A DNA stretch of 64,000 nt, taken from JACKIC01 sp964392305. GTDB taxonomy: Bacteria; Planctomycetota; UBA1135; UBA2386. This document shows positions 56,560 to 64,000 of this stretch, one piece after another (position 1 is the first letter of the stretch; the number at the start of each line of letters is the position of its first letter). The translations under genes and the position numbers were made by a program. The notes under the pieces were generated by a model that searched no databases, had not been told where the DNA came from, and saw only the letters and a program-made list of their open reading frames with translations. The stretch spans positions 81,308 to 145,307 of the forward strand of contig CAYMPV010000016.1 of assembly GCA_964392305.1 (NCBI GenBank), in the 5' to 3' direction.

Positions 56560-58871
56560 GACGTGGCTCCTACCCGGGTGTCTTGTTGCGCGAGGATCGT
56601 GTGGTCAGCGGCCAGCAGGACGAGCACCAGGGCCGCGCTCTCGTGCCGGTCGTCGGCAACCACGAGGCTGGTGCTGCCGTCGGCATCGAGCACCTTGGCG
56701 GCCTTCACGACCGAGGTGCCGTTGGCGGTGTCCAGTCGCAAGTCGGCCCGGACCTCCCCGCCGCCGGTCTCCGCCTCGACGAGGCATCTCATGCCGCGCC
56801 AGGTGACTGCCTTGATGGTGGCGCGGCTGCGCCGCTCGCCACCGCGGACTACCAGCAGATCGGGCGTCAGGCACTCCTGGATGCTCAGTCCGCCGTGGGC
56901 GTAGCACGGCGACTGGTTGAAGCAGCTGATGCCTGGCGCCACCGCGGCGCTCTCCATCGAGTTCCAGTGCCAGGTGACTCTTGGAACGTCAACCGAGGAG
57001 TCGCCCGCGATCACGGCACAGCGCGCCCATCGGCTGAGGGTGAGGTGCTTTGGAAGGTCGACCTTGGGCAGGCCTTCGGGGAGGTAGAGCCAGCCGTGGT
57101 CGGTCACGATCCGCACGCTCGTCCAGCCGGCCTCGAGCAGGCGGGTCGTTCGCGCGGCCAGCCGCTCCAGCTGCTCTTCGATCTGACGGGGCAGGGAGTC
57201 CTGCCGCTCGTGGCCAAGGGTGTCGATGTCTCCGTACTCGACGAAGCCACGCGCGTCCTGCGCTTGCGGCCAGTCTCCGACGTCTCCGGCGATCACCTGG
57301 TAGCCCTTCGCTGCCACGGCATTGCGAAGGCCGGCCGCGTCGACGCTCCGGCCGCCCCGGAACGACGGCCCGAAGTCTTCGCCGAGTCGTTCGCCTGTGA
57401 TCTCTGCGGCCACCGGGGTCACCGCAGGCTTGCCCGTTGCCGTAACTGTCGGCAACGCCGCCCAGCGCTGCCGCACGTCGACGCGGCATCCTTGCCCTTC
57501 CAGACGCTCGCCCAGGATCCGCCCCAGGTCGTAGCGCAAGCCATCGACGAACATGAGGCAGCCACCTGCCTCCGGCTCCACAGCCTCCCGTTGCCGATGT
57601 CCGAGCATGGGGACTCTCCCCACGGCCGCCTGGAACGCCATCGCGCTGTCGGCGAGCCACGGCTCCAGCAGCAGCTGCACGACTCGGCGAACGGCCTCCT
57701 CGTGCTGGACTGGGATGGTCGCCAAGGCCTGCCAGGAGCCCGCATCTGCGCGCCACAGTCCGTTGGTGTAGGTGCGGGCGATCTCGTCCGGCGTGCTCCC
57801 GCCGAGCGGTTGCTGTGCCGCCGTCGCCAGGACGGCCAGGCGCTCAAGGGCGACGGCGAAGGGGGACTGGCCAAGCCAAGCCCACACCCATTGCCGGCGA
57901 GGCGCGTGCTCGCGCTCCAATTCGATCACTCGGGCGCAGATCTGCGCGTGCTGAGCACCCTCCAGGTCGGTGAGCGCCGCGCCCAGGGCCTGCTCTTCCT
58001 TGTCGTTGCGCTGCGGCCAGTGGGACACCTCGAGCAGGGACGGCTGGCAGCGACGGAGCAGCTCCGGGATGCCAGGGCACGCGGATGGCGCCTCTTCGAA
58101 CCTGGCCCAGACCTCCGCCCAGGGCCCCTCGGCCTTGCCCATGAGTTCGCCAGCCTTGACCGGTCCACCCTTTTCGGGGTCGAAGTCGAACTGCTCCCGA
58201 CTCCGCCCACAGAAGGCGGTCCATCGCTCCGCGCCCATCTGGTTCTTCTGGGCTTCTGCATCGCCCATCCACCGCAGCATGTCGCGCGTGACGTCGCTCG
58301 ACAGCATCTGGTCGAAGTCGCGGGCCTCCAACCGGCCGCGCCGCAGCTGCGCGAGCGGGGCTACTGCCACCTCGCGCAGCGCGTTGTGCAGTGCCGCCTT
58401 GGTTGCGGCATCGCGAGCGAGATCGAGTCCCAGGCCTTGTGGGGACGTCAGGAACGCGGTGACGGTCCAGTCGTGGCCACCCTTCTGCAGCCAGAGGGTG
58501 CCTCGGAACATCAGCTCCACGAGCGGCTGGAGTTCGCGAGGGCATTCCTCGCCGGTGGTGAGCGCCTGCCGGCTCGTGCGGGGCAGGTAGATGATCGGAA
58601 CGGCGTCGGCCGGCAGGGAAGGTGGGGAGACTGTTCGGTCGACGACGCAGCGCAGCCAGATCGCTGGACCGGTGCGCTCGGCTGGATCGAAAGTGCCGTG
58701 AGTCAGGAGCTCAGGCATGGCGCGCTGCAGGGCCGGGATGAGCGGCAGCCACTGGCCGTCGGGGTCGGTCCACAGGATCGCTGCCGGCATGGCGATGCCG
58801 TCGGGCGAGCTGGTGCATGCGCGCAGGTGCTGGACGAGGGCGTCGAGTAGGGTGCTTGGGGTCTTACTCAT
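56556..58871 (-). CDS. pglZ: PglZ-type alkaline-phosphatase-fold BREX protein
   Basis: A 771-aa protein. The N-terminal 300 residues include 'AILWTDPDGQWLPLIPALQR', typical of PglZ. The phosphatase-like domain is near 440-640, with 'GCLMFVDGLRYDLGRILGER' (metal/nucleophile region), 'LPTVTATGKPAVTPVAAEIT' and 'VRIVTDHGWLYLPEGLP' (D-H metal ligands). PglZ is the defining core gene of BREX. The ATG at 58871 was chosen; a GTG at 58883 would add four residues. The gap to the upstream gene is about 60 bases; the stop overlaps the brxL start. Confidence 0.88.
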   Translation of the reverse strand: MSKTPSTLLDALVQHLRACTSSPDGIAMPAAILWTDPDGQWLPLIPALQRAMPELLTHGTFDPAERTGPAIWLRCVVDRTVSPPSLPADAVPIIYLPRTSRQALTTGEECPRELQPLVELMFRGTLWLQKGGHDWTVTAFLTSPQGLGLDLARDAATKAALHNALREVAVAPLAQLRRGRLEARDFDQMLSSDVTRDMLRWMGDAEAQKNQMGAERWTAFCGRSREQFDFDPEKGGPVKAGELMGKAEGPWAEVWARFEEAPSACPGIPELLRRCQPSLLEVSHWPQRNDKEEQALGAALTDLEGAQHAQICARVIELEREHAPRRQWVWAWLGQSPFAVALERLAVLATAAQQPLGGSTPDEIARTYTNGLWRADAGSWQALATIPVQHEEAVRRVVQLLLEPWLADSAMAFQAAVGRVPMLGHRQREAVEPEAGGCLMFVDGLRYDLGRILGERLEGQGCRVDVRQRWAALPTVTATGKPAVTPVAAEITGERLGEDFGPSFRGGRSVDAAGLRNAVAAKGYQVIAGDVGDWPQAQDARGFVEYGDIDTLGHERQDSLPRQIEEQLERLAARTTRLLEAGWTSVRIVTDHGWLYLPEGLPKVDLPKHLTLSRWARCAVIAGDSSVDVPRVTWHWNSMESAAVAPGISCFNQSPCYAHGGLSIQECLTPDLLVVRGGERRSRATIKAVTWRGMRCLVEAETGGGEVRADLRLDTANGTSVVKAAKVLDADGSTSLVVADDRHESAALVLVLLAADHTILAQQDTRVGATS

Positions 58872-58930
58872 GACCTCGCTCACCGTCCTTTCTGGCCCGG
58901 GCGCCCTGCGTCTGGGGGTGCATCACTCGT

Positions 58931-61699
58931 CTAGCCACGCTTCACCTCCTGAACGATGCGCCGGTAGCGCTGCTTGAACGCCTTCTCGCCTCCCTCCATG
59001 ACCTCGCAGACCCTGTTGCGGATGCCGCGTTCCTGCAGGCAGCCCGATTCGTCCACCAAGCACTGCCCACCACGGTGAGCCATTACATTCACCTGCTCGG
59101 CGTCCCCGTTCACAACGATGTTGGCATTGTGGGTGGCAACGATGACCTGACGGCGGACCTTACTTGCACGGAGCTGCTCAACGACTAGGTCGTAGATCAG
59201 CTGGTTGTCCAGGTCATCCTCTGGCTGGTCGAGCACGATGGGTTCTTGACCGTGCGAAAGGAGGAACGCGAGGATCGCGGCGGACTTCTGGCCCGGCGAT
59301 CCCTTCTCGATCGGCTCGAACCTGCTGCCGCTTCTGTATTGGACCTTCAGAGAGTCCTCCGGCCACCAACATTGGAGCCGGTCCAACTGCTCTGGATTCA
59401 CTCCTCGTAGATGATTGTGAATCCACTTGGTCCACCCCTCAATGTCTCCACCAGCAGCTGCTGTCGTGAACTTCTGCTTCAACGTCCGAACACGTGTGAG
59501 GAGTTCCTCAGTGCGCGCGGAATCGTCTCGCGGAAGATTCTTGTAGAGATCGGCTAGGACGCCATGTCCTTCCTGAAGTATGTCGCGCAGAAGATGGTCA
59601 GGACGCAAGCCCAAGGAGGCTCGGAACCCATCCTCAACGGCTTCCGGGTCTTCGTGCAGGGCGACGACTTCGATCTGCACGTACTTGTTGTGGGCCAACG
59701 CGCTTGCCAGGAACTTGCTACGCTGCTCGGTGATGCTTCGTCGGTGAGTCTCGAGATCGCAACGCAGCCCATCGGACTCCTCGTCTAGATCTTGAGCTCT
59801 CGCACTCAGCTCGTTAAGTACTTGGAGCTTTTGTTCAATCGTCTGGCGTTGCGCCACTAGCGTCCGGTATGCGCCGGGATCCGACACTCCCTCCTTCTGC
59901 AGGCGCTCGACGAGATTCGCGTACGCGGTGGCCGCTTCCTTCTCGCGTTCTGCCCACGCAGAGCGCTCGATCTCGCCGTCCCAGTTGTTGGCAAGGTTGC
60001 CAAGTTGCTGCACGGACTGACGGACATTCCCCAATTGCTGCAGATACCCGTCGTTTGCCTTCTGCAGCAGATCGAGTAGGCCCTTCTCCGCGGTGTCAGC
60101 CTCGTCGAACAGATCCAGGCGGATGTGGGCGGGCTGCAACGACTCGACCACCTCGTGGACCTTGACGGTCGTCGCAACCAGGTCCTTTGTCATCTGCTCG
60201 ATGAGCTGCCGCTGCTGTCGGGTCCGCTGGAAATTGCGGAGCACTTGCTGCTGATCCTGCTGTTCGAAGACGAGGATCTGTCGGGTGACATCTGCTAGGT
60301 CACGCTCCAATCGCGCACGATCGGCCAGCCGCGCCTCGACCTCTCGTCGATCCGCGCGTATGCGCAAAAACTTGGCTTCCAGCTCGGTGCGCTTCTGCTC
60401 CCAAGCCTGAAACCCAACATCTTCGGACTTGTCGACGAGGTCCATGAGCCCCGCCGGCTGGCTCGCGATTGCAAACACCTGCTTCTGGCTCAAGAGGCGA
60501 ACTGGCAAGCTTGTCATGATCGCCCGCAAGTCGCGGGTCAGCTCCTTCCACTGCGACTGCTGATCCAGCTCTTCGAGGACTATGTCGCGGTCACCACGCC
60601 AGCACACGCGCCGTAGCACGCCCGTCTTGATGAACTGCAACTCGATCTGTGTCTTATCCCTGATAGCGCCGGGTGAGTTTCGCCCTGACTCAACCTTCCG
60701 AAAGGCCTCGAAGTCTTGCAGTAGATCTTTGGGCAGCTTGCTCTCCAGATGCAGAGCCAATCGAATCACCTGCAGAACCGTAGACTTCCCGGAGCCTCGA
60801 CCGCCGATCAGTGCGGAGAGCCACGGACTGAACCGGACTTCCATCGGCTTGCCATTCCCCGCGTATCGCGCATCGCGGATGACCACCCTATCCACGTAGA
60901 TTCCAGGGGTCTCGTTGGGGTCCCGCGACGCCGTGTCACTACGCAAGACCGACAGGGGTGAAGCATCCAGCAGCGCCAACCTCAAGCCCTCGAGGCTTGG
61001 CGCGCCCATCTTTACCCACGTGAAGCGCTCACCCGGTTTCTTGTCGTTGGGGCGGCCATGGTTGTCGCTGCCGATGACCTCCACCCAGCCCACCTTCTCG
61101 TCGACGTAGACCTGCGGCTTCGAGCAGGCAGAGTTTACGACCTCCATCGCCAGAATGTGCTCGGACCTCAATGCCTGTCGCATCGTGCCAATGTCTTGCA
61201 CCAAGAGCAGCCCATTCGCCTCGTCGGCATGCGCTGGAATCGCGAGGGCACCGCTCGCAGCTACCAAGTCTAGCACCTCAGCGATGGCCTTCTTGGTGCG
61301 CTCCATCGGGTCACCAGGGACACCGGGGACCTCAACCTTGCTGATGAGGGCTTCAACCTCCCTCTGTGAGGCATCGGGAGCGAAAATGACGAGCAAGTGA
61401 ATGCCGCCGTTCACAGAGAGCTCGACGCCAGGGAAGAGCGTCAGCTCTCTGAACTCAGGAACCCTCTGCGCTTTCATCGCGGCGTAGGCCGCCTTGAGTT
61501 TGTCGACCCACCCGGCACCGTTGTGATCGGTAACGGCTACACAGTCGACCCCGGCAGCCATCCACCGAAGCAGCCACTGATTCGGTGTGAGTTCCTGCGC
61601 CGTACCCAAGTCCTTGTGCCACGGCGTGTCCTTCGAGAATGGAGTGTGGGTGTGGAAGTCAAATTTCCACCAGCGGGCACCTGCGAAGTCCGGGGTCAT
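58931..61699 (-). CDS. PHP-SMC ATPase (TrlF-like) inside the BREX operon
   Basis: A 922-aa protein that joins a PHP phosphoesterase domain to an SMC-like ATPase. The PHP motifs are at 'KFDFHTHTPFS' (H16, H18), 'VAVTDHNG' (D58, H59) and 'LFPGVELSVNGGIHLLVIF'. The ATPase has Walker A 'GGRGSGKSTVLQ' (about residue 298), a long coiled coil (about 440-700) and a Walker B/signature region 'PIVLDQPEDDLDNQLIYDLV' (about 820), with 'VIVATHNANIVVNGDAE' after it. Such proteins are known in defence islands. Its start overlaps the end of the PglX-like gene (ATGA), so it is an integral part of this operon. Confidence 0.82.
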   Translation of the reverse strand: MTPDFAGARWWKFDFHTHTPFSKDTPWHKDLGTAQELTPNQWLLRWMAAGVDCVAVTDHNGAGWVDKLKAAYAAMKAQRVPEFRELTLFPGVELSVNGGIHLLVIFAPDASQREVEALISKVEVPGVPGDPMERTKKAIAEVLDLVAASGALAIPAHADEANGLLLVQDIGTMRQALRSEHILAMEVVNSACSKPQVYVDEKVGWVEVIGSDNHGRPNDKKPGERFTWVKMGAPSLEGLRLALLDASPLSVLRSDTASRDPNETPGIYVDRVVIRDARYAGNGKPMEVRFSPWLSALIGGRGSGKSTVLQVIRLALHLESKLPKDLLQDFEAFRKVESGRNSPGAIRDKTQIELQFIKTGVLRRVCWRGDRDIVLEELDQQSQWKELTRDLRAIMTSLPVRLLSQKQVFAIASQPAGLMDLVDKSEDVGFQAWEQKRTELEAKFLRIRADRREVEARLADRARLERDLADVTRQILVFEQQDQQQVLRNFQRTRQQRQLIEQMTKDLVATTVKVHEVVESLQPAHIRLDLFDEADTAEKGLLDLLQKANDGYLQQLGNVRQSVQQLGNLANNWDGEIERSAWAEREKEAATAYANLVERLQKEGVSDPGAYRTLVAQRQTIEQKLQVLNELSARAQDLDEESDGLRCDLETHRRSITEQRSKFLASALAHNKYVQIEVVALHEDPEAVEDGFRASLGLRPDHLLRDILQEGHGVLADLYKNLPRDDSARTEELLTRVRTLKQKFTTAAAGGDIEGWTKWIHNHLRGVNPEQLDRLQCWWPEDSLKVQYRSGSRFEPIEKGSPGQKSAAILAFLLSHGQEPIVLDQPEDDLDNQLIYDLVVEQLRASKVRRQVIVATHNANIVVNGDAEQVNVMAHRGGQCLVDESGCLQERGIRNRVCEVMEGGEKAFKQRYRRIVQEVKRG

Positions 61700-64000
61700 G
61701 GGGACACCTTGCTGTGGCCGTCGCGCGCTGCTTGCTTCACTGAGCGGGAGTAATGCAGGTCGTTCCAGCGGACGCCGTCGAACTCCGCGTTCCTGGCGGC
61801 GACGTAGTCGGTGCGGTGCTGGGGGTTCTCGGGGTCGCAACTCCAGAACCAGGGGAATTGGGCGCGGGGTCGGAGCTGCTCAGGCTCCTTGCCGCGGTCC
61901 TTGGTCCACTTGACGCCCACCTTGCTGCGCAGCAGGCCGGCGCCTTTCGCCTTCATGTCCGCTGCGAGCAGGAAGGGGCGGATGTTCAGGCGGACGCCGT
62001 CGTTGATGTCGGGATCCCAGCCGAGCGGTTGCTGGTGCAGCGGCTTCCAGCGGATGAACAGGTCGTACGGCGGCTCGCCGAGCAGGATCTTCTTCAGCTC
62101 GTCTTGCAGGCGGGTGGCGGCAGCGAGGCGGCCGTCGGCGCCCTCGAGGCCGGACTTGATGTCGGCGCGTTGGCGCTCGATCCAGTCGTTCAGGTAGGTG
62201 AAGGTCAACAGCTCGAGGGTGCGGCGGCCTTCGCCGTTGGGGCCTGCGAGCTTGTGGTAGTTGACGAGCGCGTGGAACCCGTCCTTCAGACCGTCCCAGA
62301 CGTGCCAGACGAACGGGCGGTCATGGAACAGCTTGCAGTGTGCGGCGAAGAAGTCGTCGCGCAGCCAGTCGTGCAGCGAAGCAGCGGGCTGGCCGCCGTC
62401 GCCAGCGGCGGCGAGCAGCTTACGTTCGGTGTCGGGGCGCCAATGAGGGCCGAACGCGGCTTGCAGCAGCGAGCGCAGGCGGTCGGCGGCGGAGGCTTCG
62501 CCGCGGATCGGGTTGAGGCCGACGATGCCGTCCTGGTCGGCGCACGGTAGCAACTCGGCGCCGCGCGTCGTCCATGCGCGCTGCACGGCGTCGAGGCGCA
62601 TCGCGGGATCGAGCTCGGCCGGCCAGCGGTAGCCGAGCAGGCGCGCGGTTGCGACTTGCAGCACACAGGCGAGGTTGGGTGTGCGACAGAGCAACGAAGG
62701 GTGCTGCGGCAACGACGGGTCGGCAATGGCGAGCGGCGAGCTGTCGGCGGCGCCGGCCGCGGTCATGCCGGCGGGGTGGCCGTGGAACAGCCACTGCGTC
62801 GGGTCGTTGGTCTGCGGCTCGGGGAGACCGAGTGGGTACCGCTCGGCGGCGACGCGCTGCCAGTGGTCGAGGTCGAATGGGACCTTTCCCACGGTCCCGT
62901 TCGTCACCTTCAGCGATTGGTCGATCGACCGAACGCTTTGCGAGACTGATCCTTGCTCGAAGGCACACCAGACTGCCGCCAGCATCCCAACTTCGTAGGG
63001 CACGAATGCACCCGCATTCTGATTGAACGGAAGGCCAATGTATCGCGAACACGGGAGCTCGCCCATCAGGCTGACGAGAACACCCGGCTGGCCCCAGAAC
63101 TGGGAACCAGCCCTCCAGATCCCACTTCGGTAGCCCTGTGCGGCGAGGGCCTCCATGGATCGAAACAGGTCCCCACGACCATCCTCCCAGCGCACAGCAT
63201 CTGAGATGCCGCCGAAGACAGTCGACGTCTCGACTGTGGACTGTGATGGAAGCCACTTGCCTGGCTCACTCGGGACCTCCCAGTGCTTTGCCAAGAACCG
63301 CGGCAGGTCAAAGGTCTGCATGCCGGTTCCCGTTGCACCGAAGGTAGCAAGCAAGGCTCCTGTGCCCCCGCTGAGGCTAATCATCACACGTGAGTCCGGG
63401 TTCTTCAGTTGATCGGCCTGCGGCACGAGCTTCACGCTGCCGTCGGCGGGGCCGCTTGGCGTGTCGTCTTCTTCGTTGTCGTTCGACTCGGAGGCGTCGT
63501 CGCCTTCCGGCCCGTCGGCGGGCTGCGGCGCACTCGCGGCTTCGATCCGCTCGCCGCGCAGCAGCGCGTCCTTCTCGCTCGGACTCGCCGTGGCACTCAC
63601 GTCGACACCACTCATCGCGTGGCAGTCCGTCGCCTTGCCCGCGCTCAACGCGAGCAGCGCTACATTGACGACGTGCCCGCCGATCGTCTCAAACGCCCGC
63701 GGCCCCAACCGCGAGACGCTCTCCCATGTCCGCTCCTTCAGCAGCTTCTCGCGTAGCTTCCGGTAGCTCGTCAAGAACAGCCAGTTTTGCGGCGTGACCA
63801 CCGCCATCGTGCCCGCCTTGCCCAACCATCCGAACGCGCGCTGCACGAACACCGTCGCCAGATCCGCCTTCGCGTCCGCGTAGTGCTGCTCGGCGAACGC
63901 CTTGAGCACGTCGCCCTGCGCGCCGCGCCCGAGGTACGGCACGTTGGTCGCGACCAGCGTGAACGTCTGCCCGAGGATCGCGGCCGCCTTGGCCATGCCC
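61696..64000 (-). CDS. pglX: PglX-like adenine-specific DNA methylase, cut by the window edge
   Basis: The C-terminal 768 residues of a large methyltransferase. Soon after the edge comes 'TLVATNVPYLGRGAQGDVLK', the catalytic motif IV in the N-V-P-Y form instead of N-P-P-Y. Then come 'VTPQNWLFLTSYRKLREKLL' and a long target-recognition and C-terminal region ending near 'RNAEFDGVRWNDLHYSRSVK'. An acidic, low-complexity insertion lies at about residues 160-190 of this fragment. The AdoMet-binding N-terminus lies outside. PglX methylates host DNA in BREX. The stop overlaps the PHP-SMC gene by ATGA. Confidence 0.82.
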   Translation of the reverse strand, partial: GMAKAAAILGQTFTLVATNVPYLGRGAQGDVLKAFAEQHYADAKADLATVFVQRAFGWLGKAGTMAVVTPQNWLFLTSYRKLREKLLKERTWESVSRLGPRAFETIGGHVVNVALLALSAGKATDCHAMSGVDVSATASPSEKDALLRGERIEAASAPQPADGPEGDDASESNDNEEDDTPSGPADGSVKLVPQADQLKNPDSRVMISLSGGTGALLATFGATGTGMQTFDLPRFLAKHWEVPSEPGKWLPSQSTVETSTVFGGISDAVRWEDGRGDLFRSMEALAAQGYRSGIWRAGSQFWGQPGVLVSLMGELPCSRYIGLPFNQNAGAFVPYEVGMLAAVWCAFEQGSVSQSVRSIDQSLKVTNGTVGKVPFDLDHWQRVAAERYPLGLPEPQTNDPTQWLFHGHPAGMTAAGAADSSPLAIADPSLPQHPSLLCRTPNLACVLQVATARLLGYRWPAELDPAMRLDAVQRAWTTRGAELLPCADQDGIVGLNPIRGEASAADRLRSLLQAAFGPHWRPDTERKLLAAAGDGGQPAASLHDWLRDDFFAAHCKLFHDRPFVWHVWDGLKDGFHALVNYHKLAGPNGEGRRTLELLTFTYLNDWIERQRADIKSGLEGADGRLAAATRLQDELKKILLGEPPYDLFIRWKPLHQQPLGWDPDINDGVRLNIRPFLLAADMKAKGAGLLRSKVGVKWTKDRGKEPEQLRPRAQFPWFWSCDPENPQHRTDYVAARNAEFDGVRWNDLHYSRSVKQAARDGHSKVSP

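Larger units (their letters stand above)
36853..64000. mobile_element. Integrated plasmid-like element C with a BREX-type system (right end outside the window)
   Basis: It begins at att copy 3. It carries RepA, a ParA/partner pair, a VirD4/TraG-like coupling protein with two winged-helix relaxation-type proteins, a RadC-like protein, regulatory and toxin-antitoxin-like genes, and a defence operon. No integrase or second att is in the window; by analogy with A and B both should lie beyond 64000, next to an intact tRNA-Val. The mixture suggests a mobilisable plasmid or ICE-like element integrated at the same tRNA. Confidence 0.6.

Overview
The window is high-G+C bacterial DNA, most likely from a planctomycete. 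The evidence is an operon joining two transmembrane Ser/Thr kinases with C-terminal SUMF1/FGE-type domains to an ECF-like sigma factor, a SWIB mini-protein, a very large secreted protein, and DUF1580-like excisionase/regulator genes, a family seen mainly in Planctomycetes. The genus cannot be fixed from the sequence alone.

Positions 1-12311 look like chromosomal backbone. They hold the end of modA with modB and modC (molybdate uptake, translationally coupled), the SWIB protein, the kinase-kinase-sigma operon, and a 1347-aa exported protein with three copies of a family-specific module and a PPC-like domain.

From 12312 on, the window is a stack of integrated elements. A 45-bp core matching the 3' half of a tRNA, apparently tRNA-Val(CAC), occurs three times in the same orientation (12312-12356, 21156-21200, 36853-36897). 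No intact tRNA is present, so the functional gene should lie beyond position 64000. The cores delimit three elements. Element A (about 8.9 kb) has an integrase, a DUF1580-like protein, a replication-type protein, a small-terminase-like protein and unknown coupled genes, plus a two-gene TIR-like/membrane-protein cassette next to the distal att. Element B (about 15.7 kb) has its own integrase and DUF1580-like protein, a replication protein whose gene contains iterons, a TerS-like protein, gp10-like, scaffold-like and tail-tip-like proteins, accessory genes and a second tyrosine recombinase. Neither element shows a large terminase, portal, major capsid or tape measure, which fits phage satellites or remnants better than complete prophages. 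Each carries its own type of palindrome near both ends at similar distances from att, like integrase arm sites.

Element C (36853 to beyond 64000) is plasmid-like. It has a sigma-like protein, an excisionase-like protein, RepA, ParA and a small partner, an XRE-controlled radical SAM protein, a CopG-GNAT-XRE operon, a RadC-like protein, two winged-helix relaxation-type proteins with a VirD4/TraG-like coupling ATPase and a membrane coiled-coil protein. It ends in a BREX-type defence operon: PglX-like methylase (cut by the window edge), PHP-SMC ATPase, PglZ, BrxL.

The main candidates for something undescribed are the pair of tandem satellite-like elements, the TIR-like/three-helix membrane protein pair, the 32-residue motif shared by the scaffold-like protein and another structural-region protein of element B, the three consecutive perfect palindromes at the start of element B, and the BREX variant with a PHP-SMC ATPase between PglX and PglZ. 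All functional statements are family recognition by eye; no database search was run.
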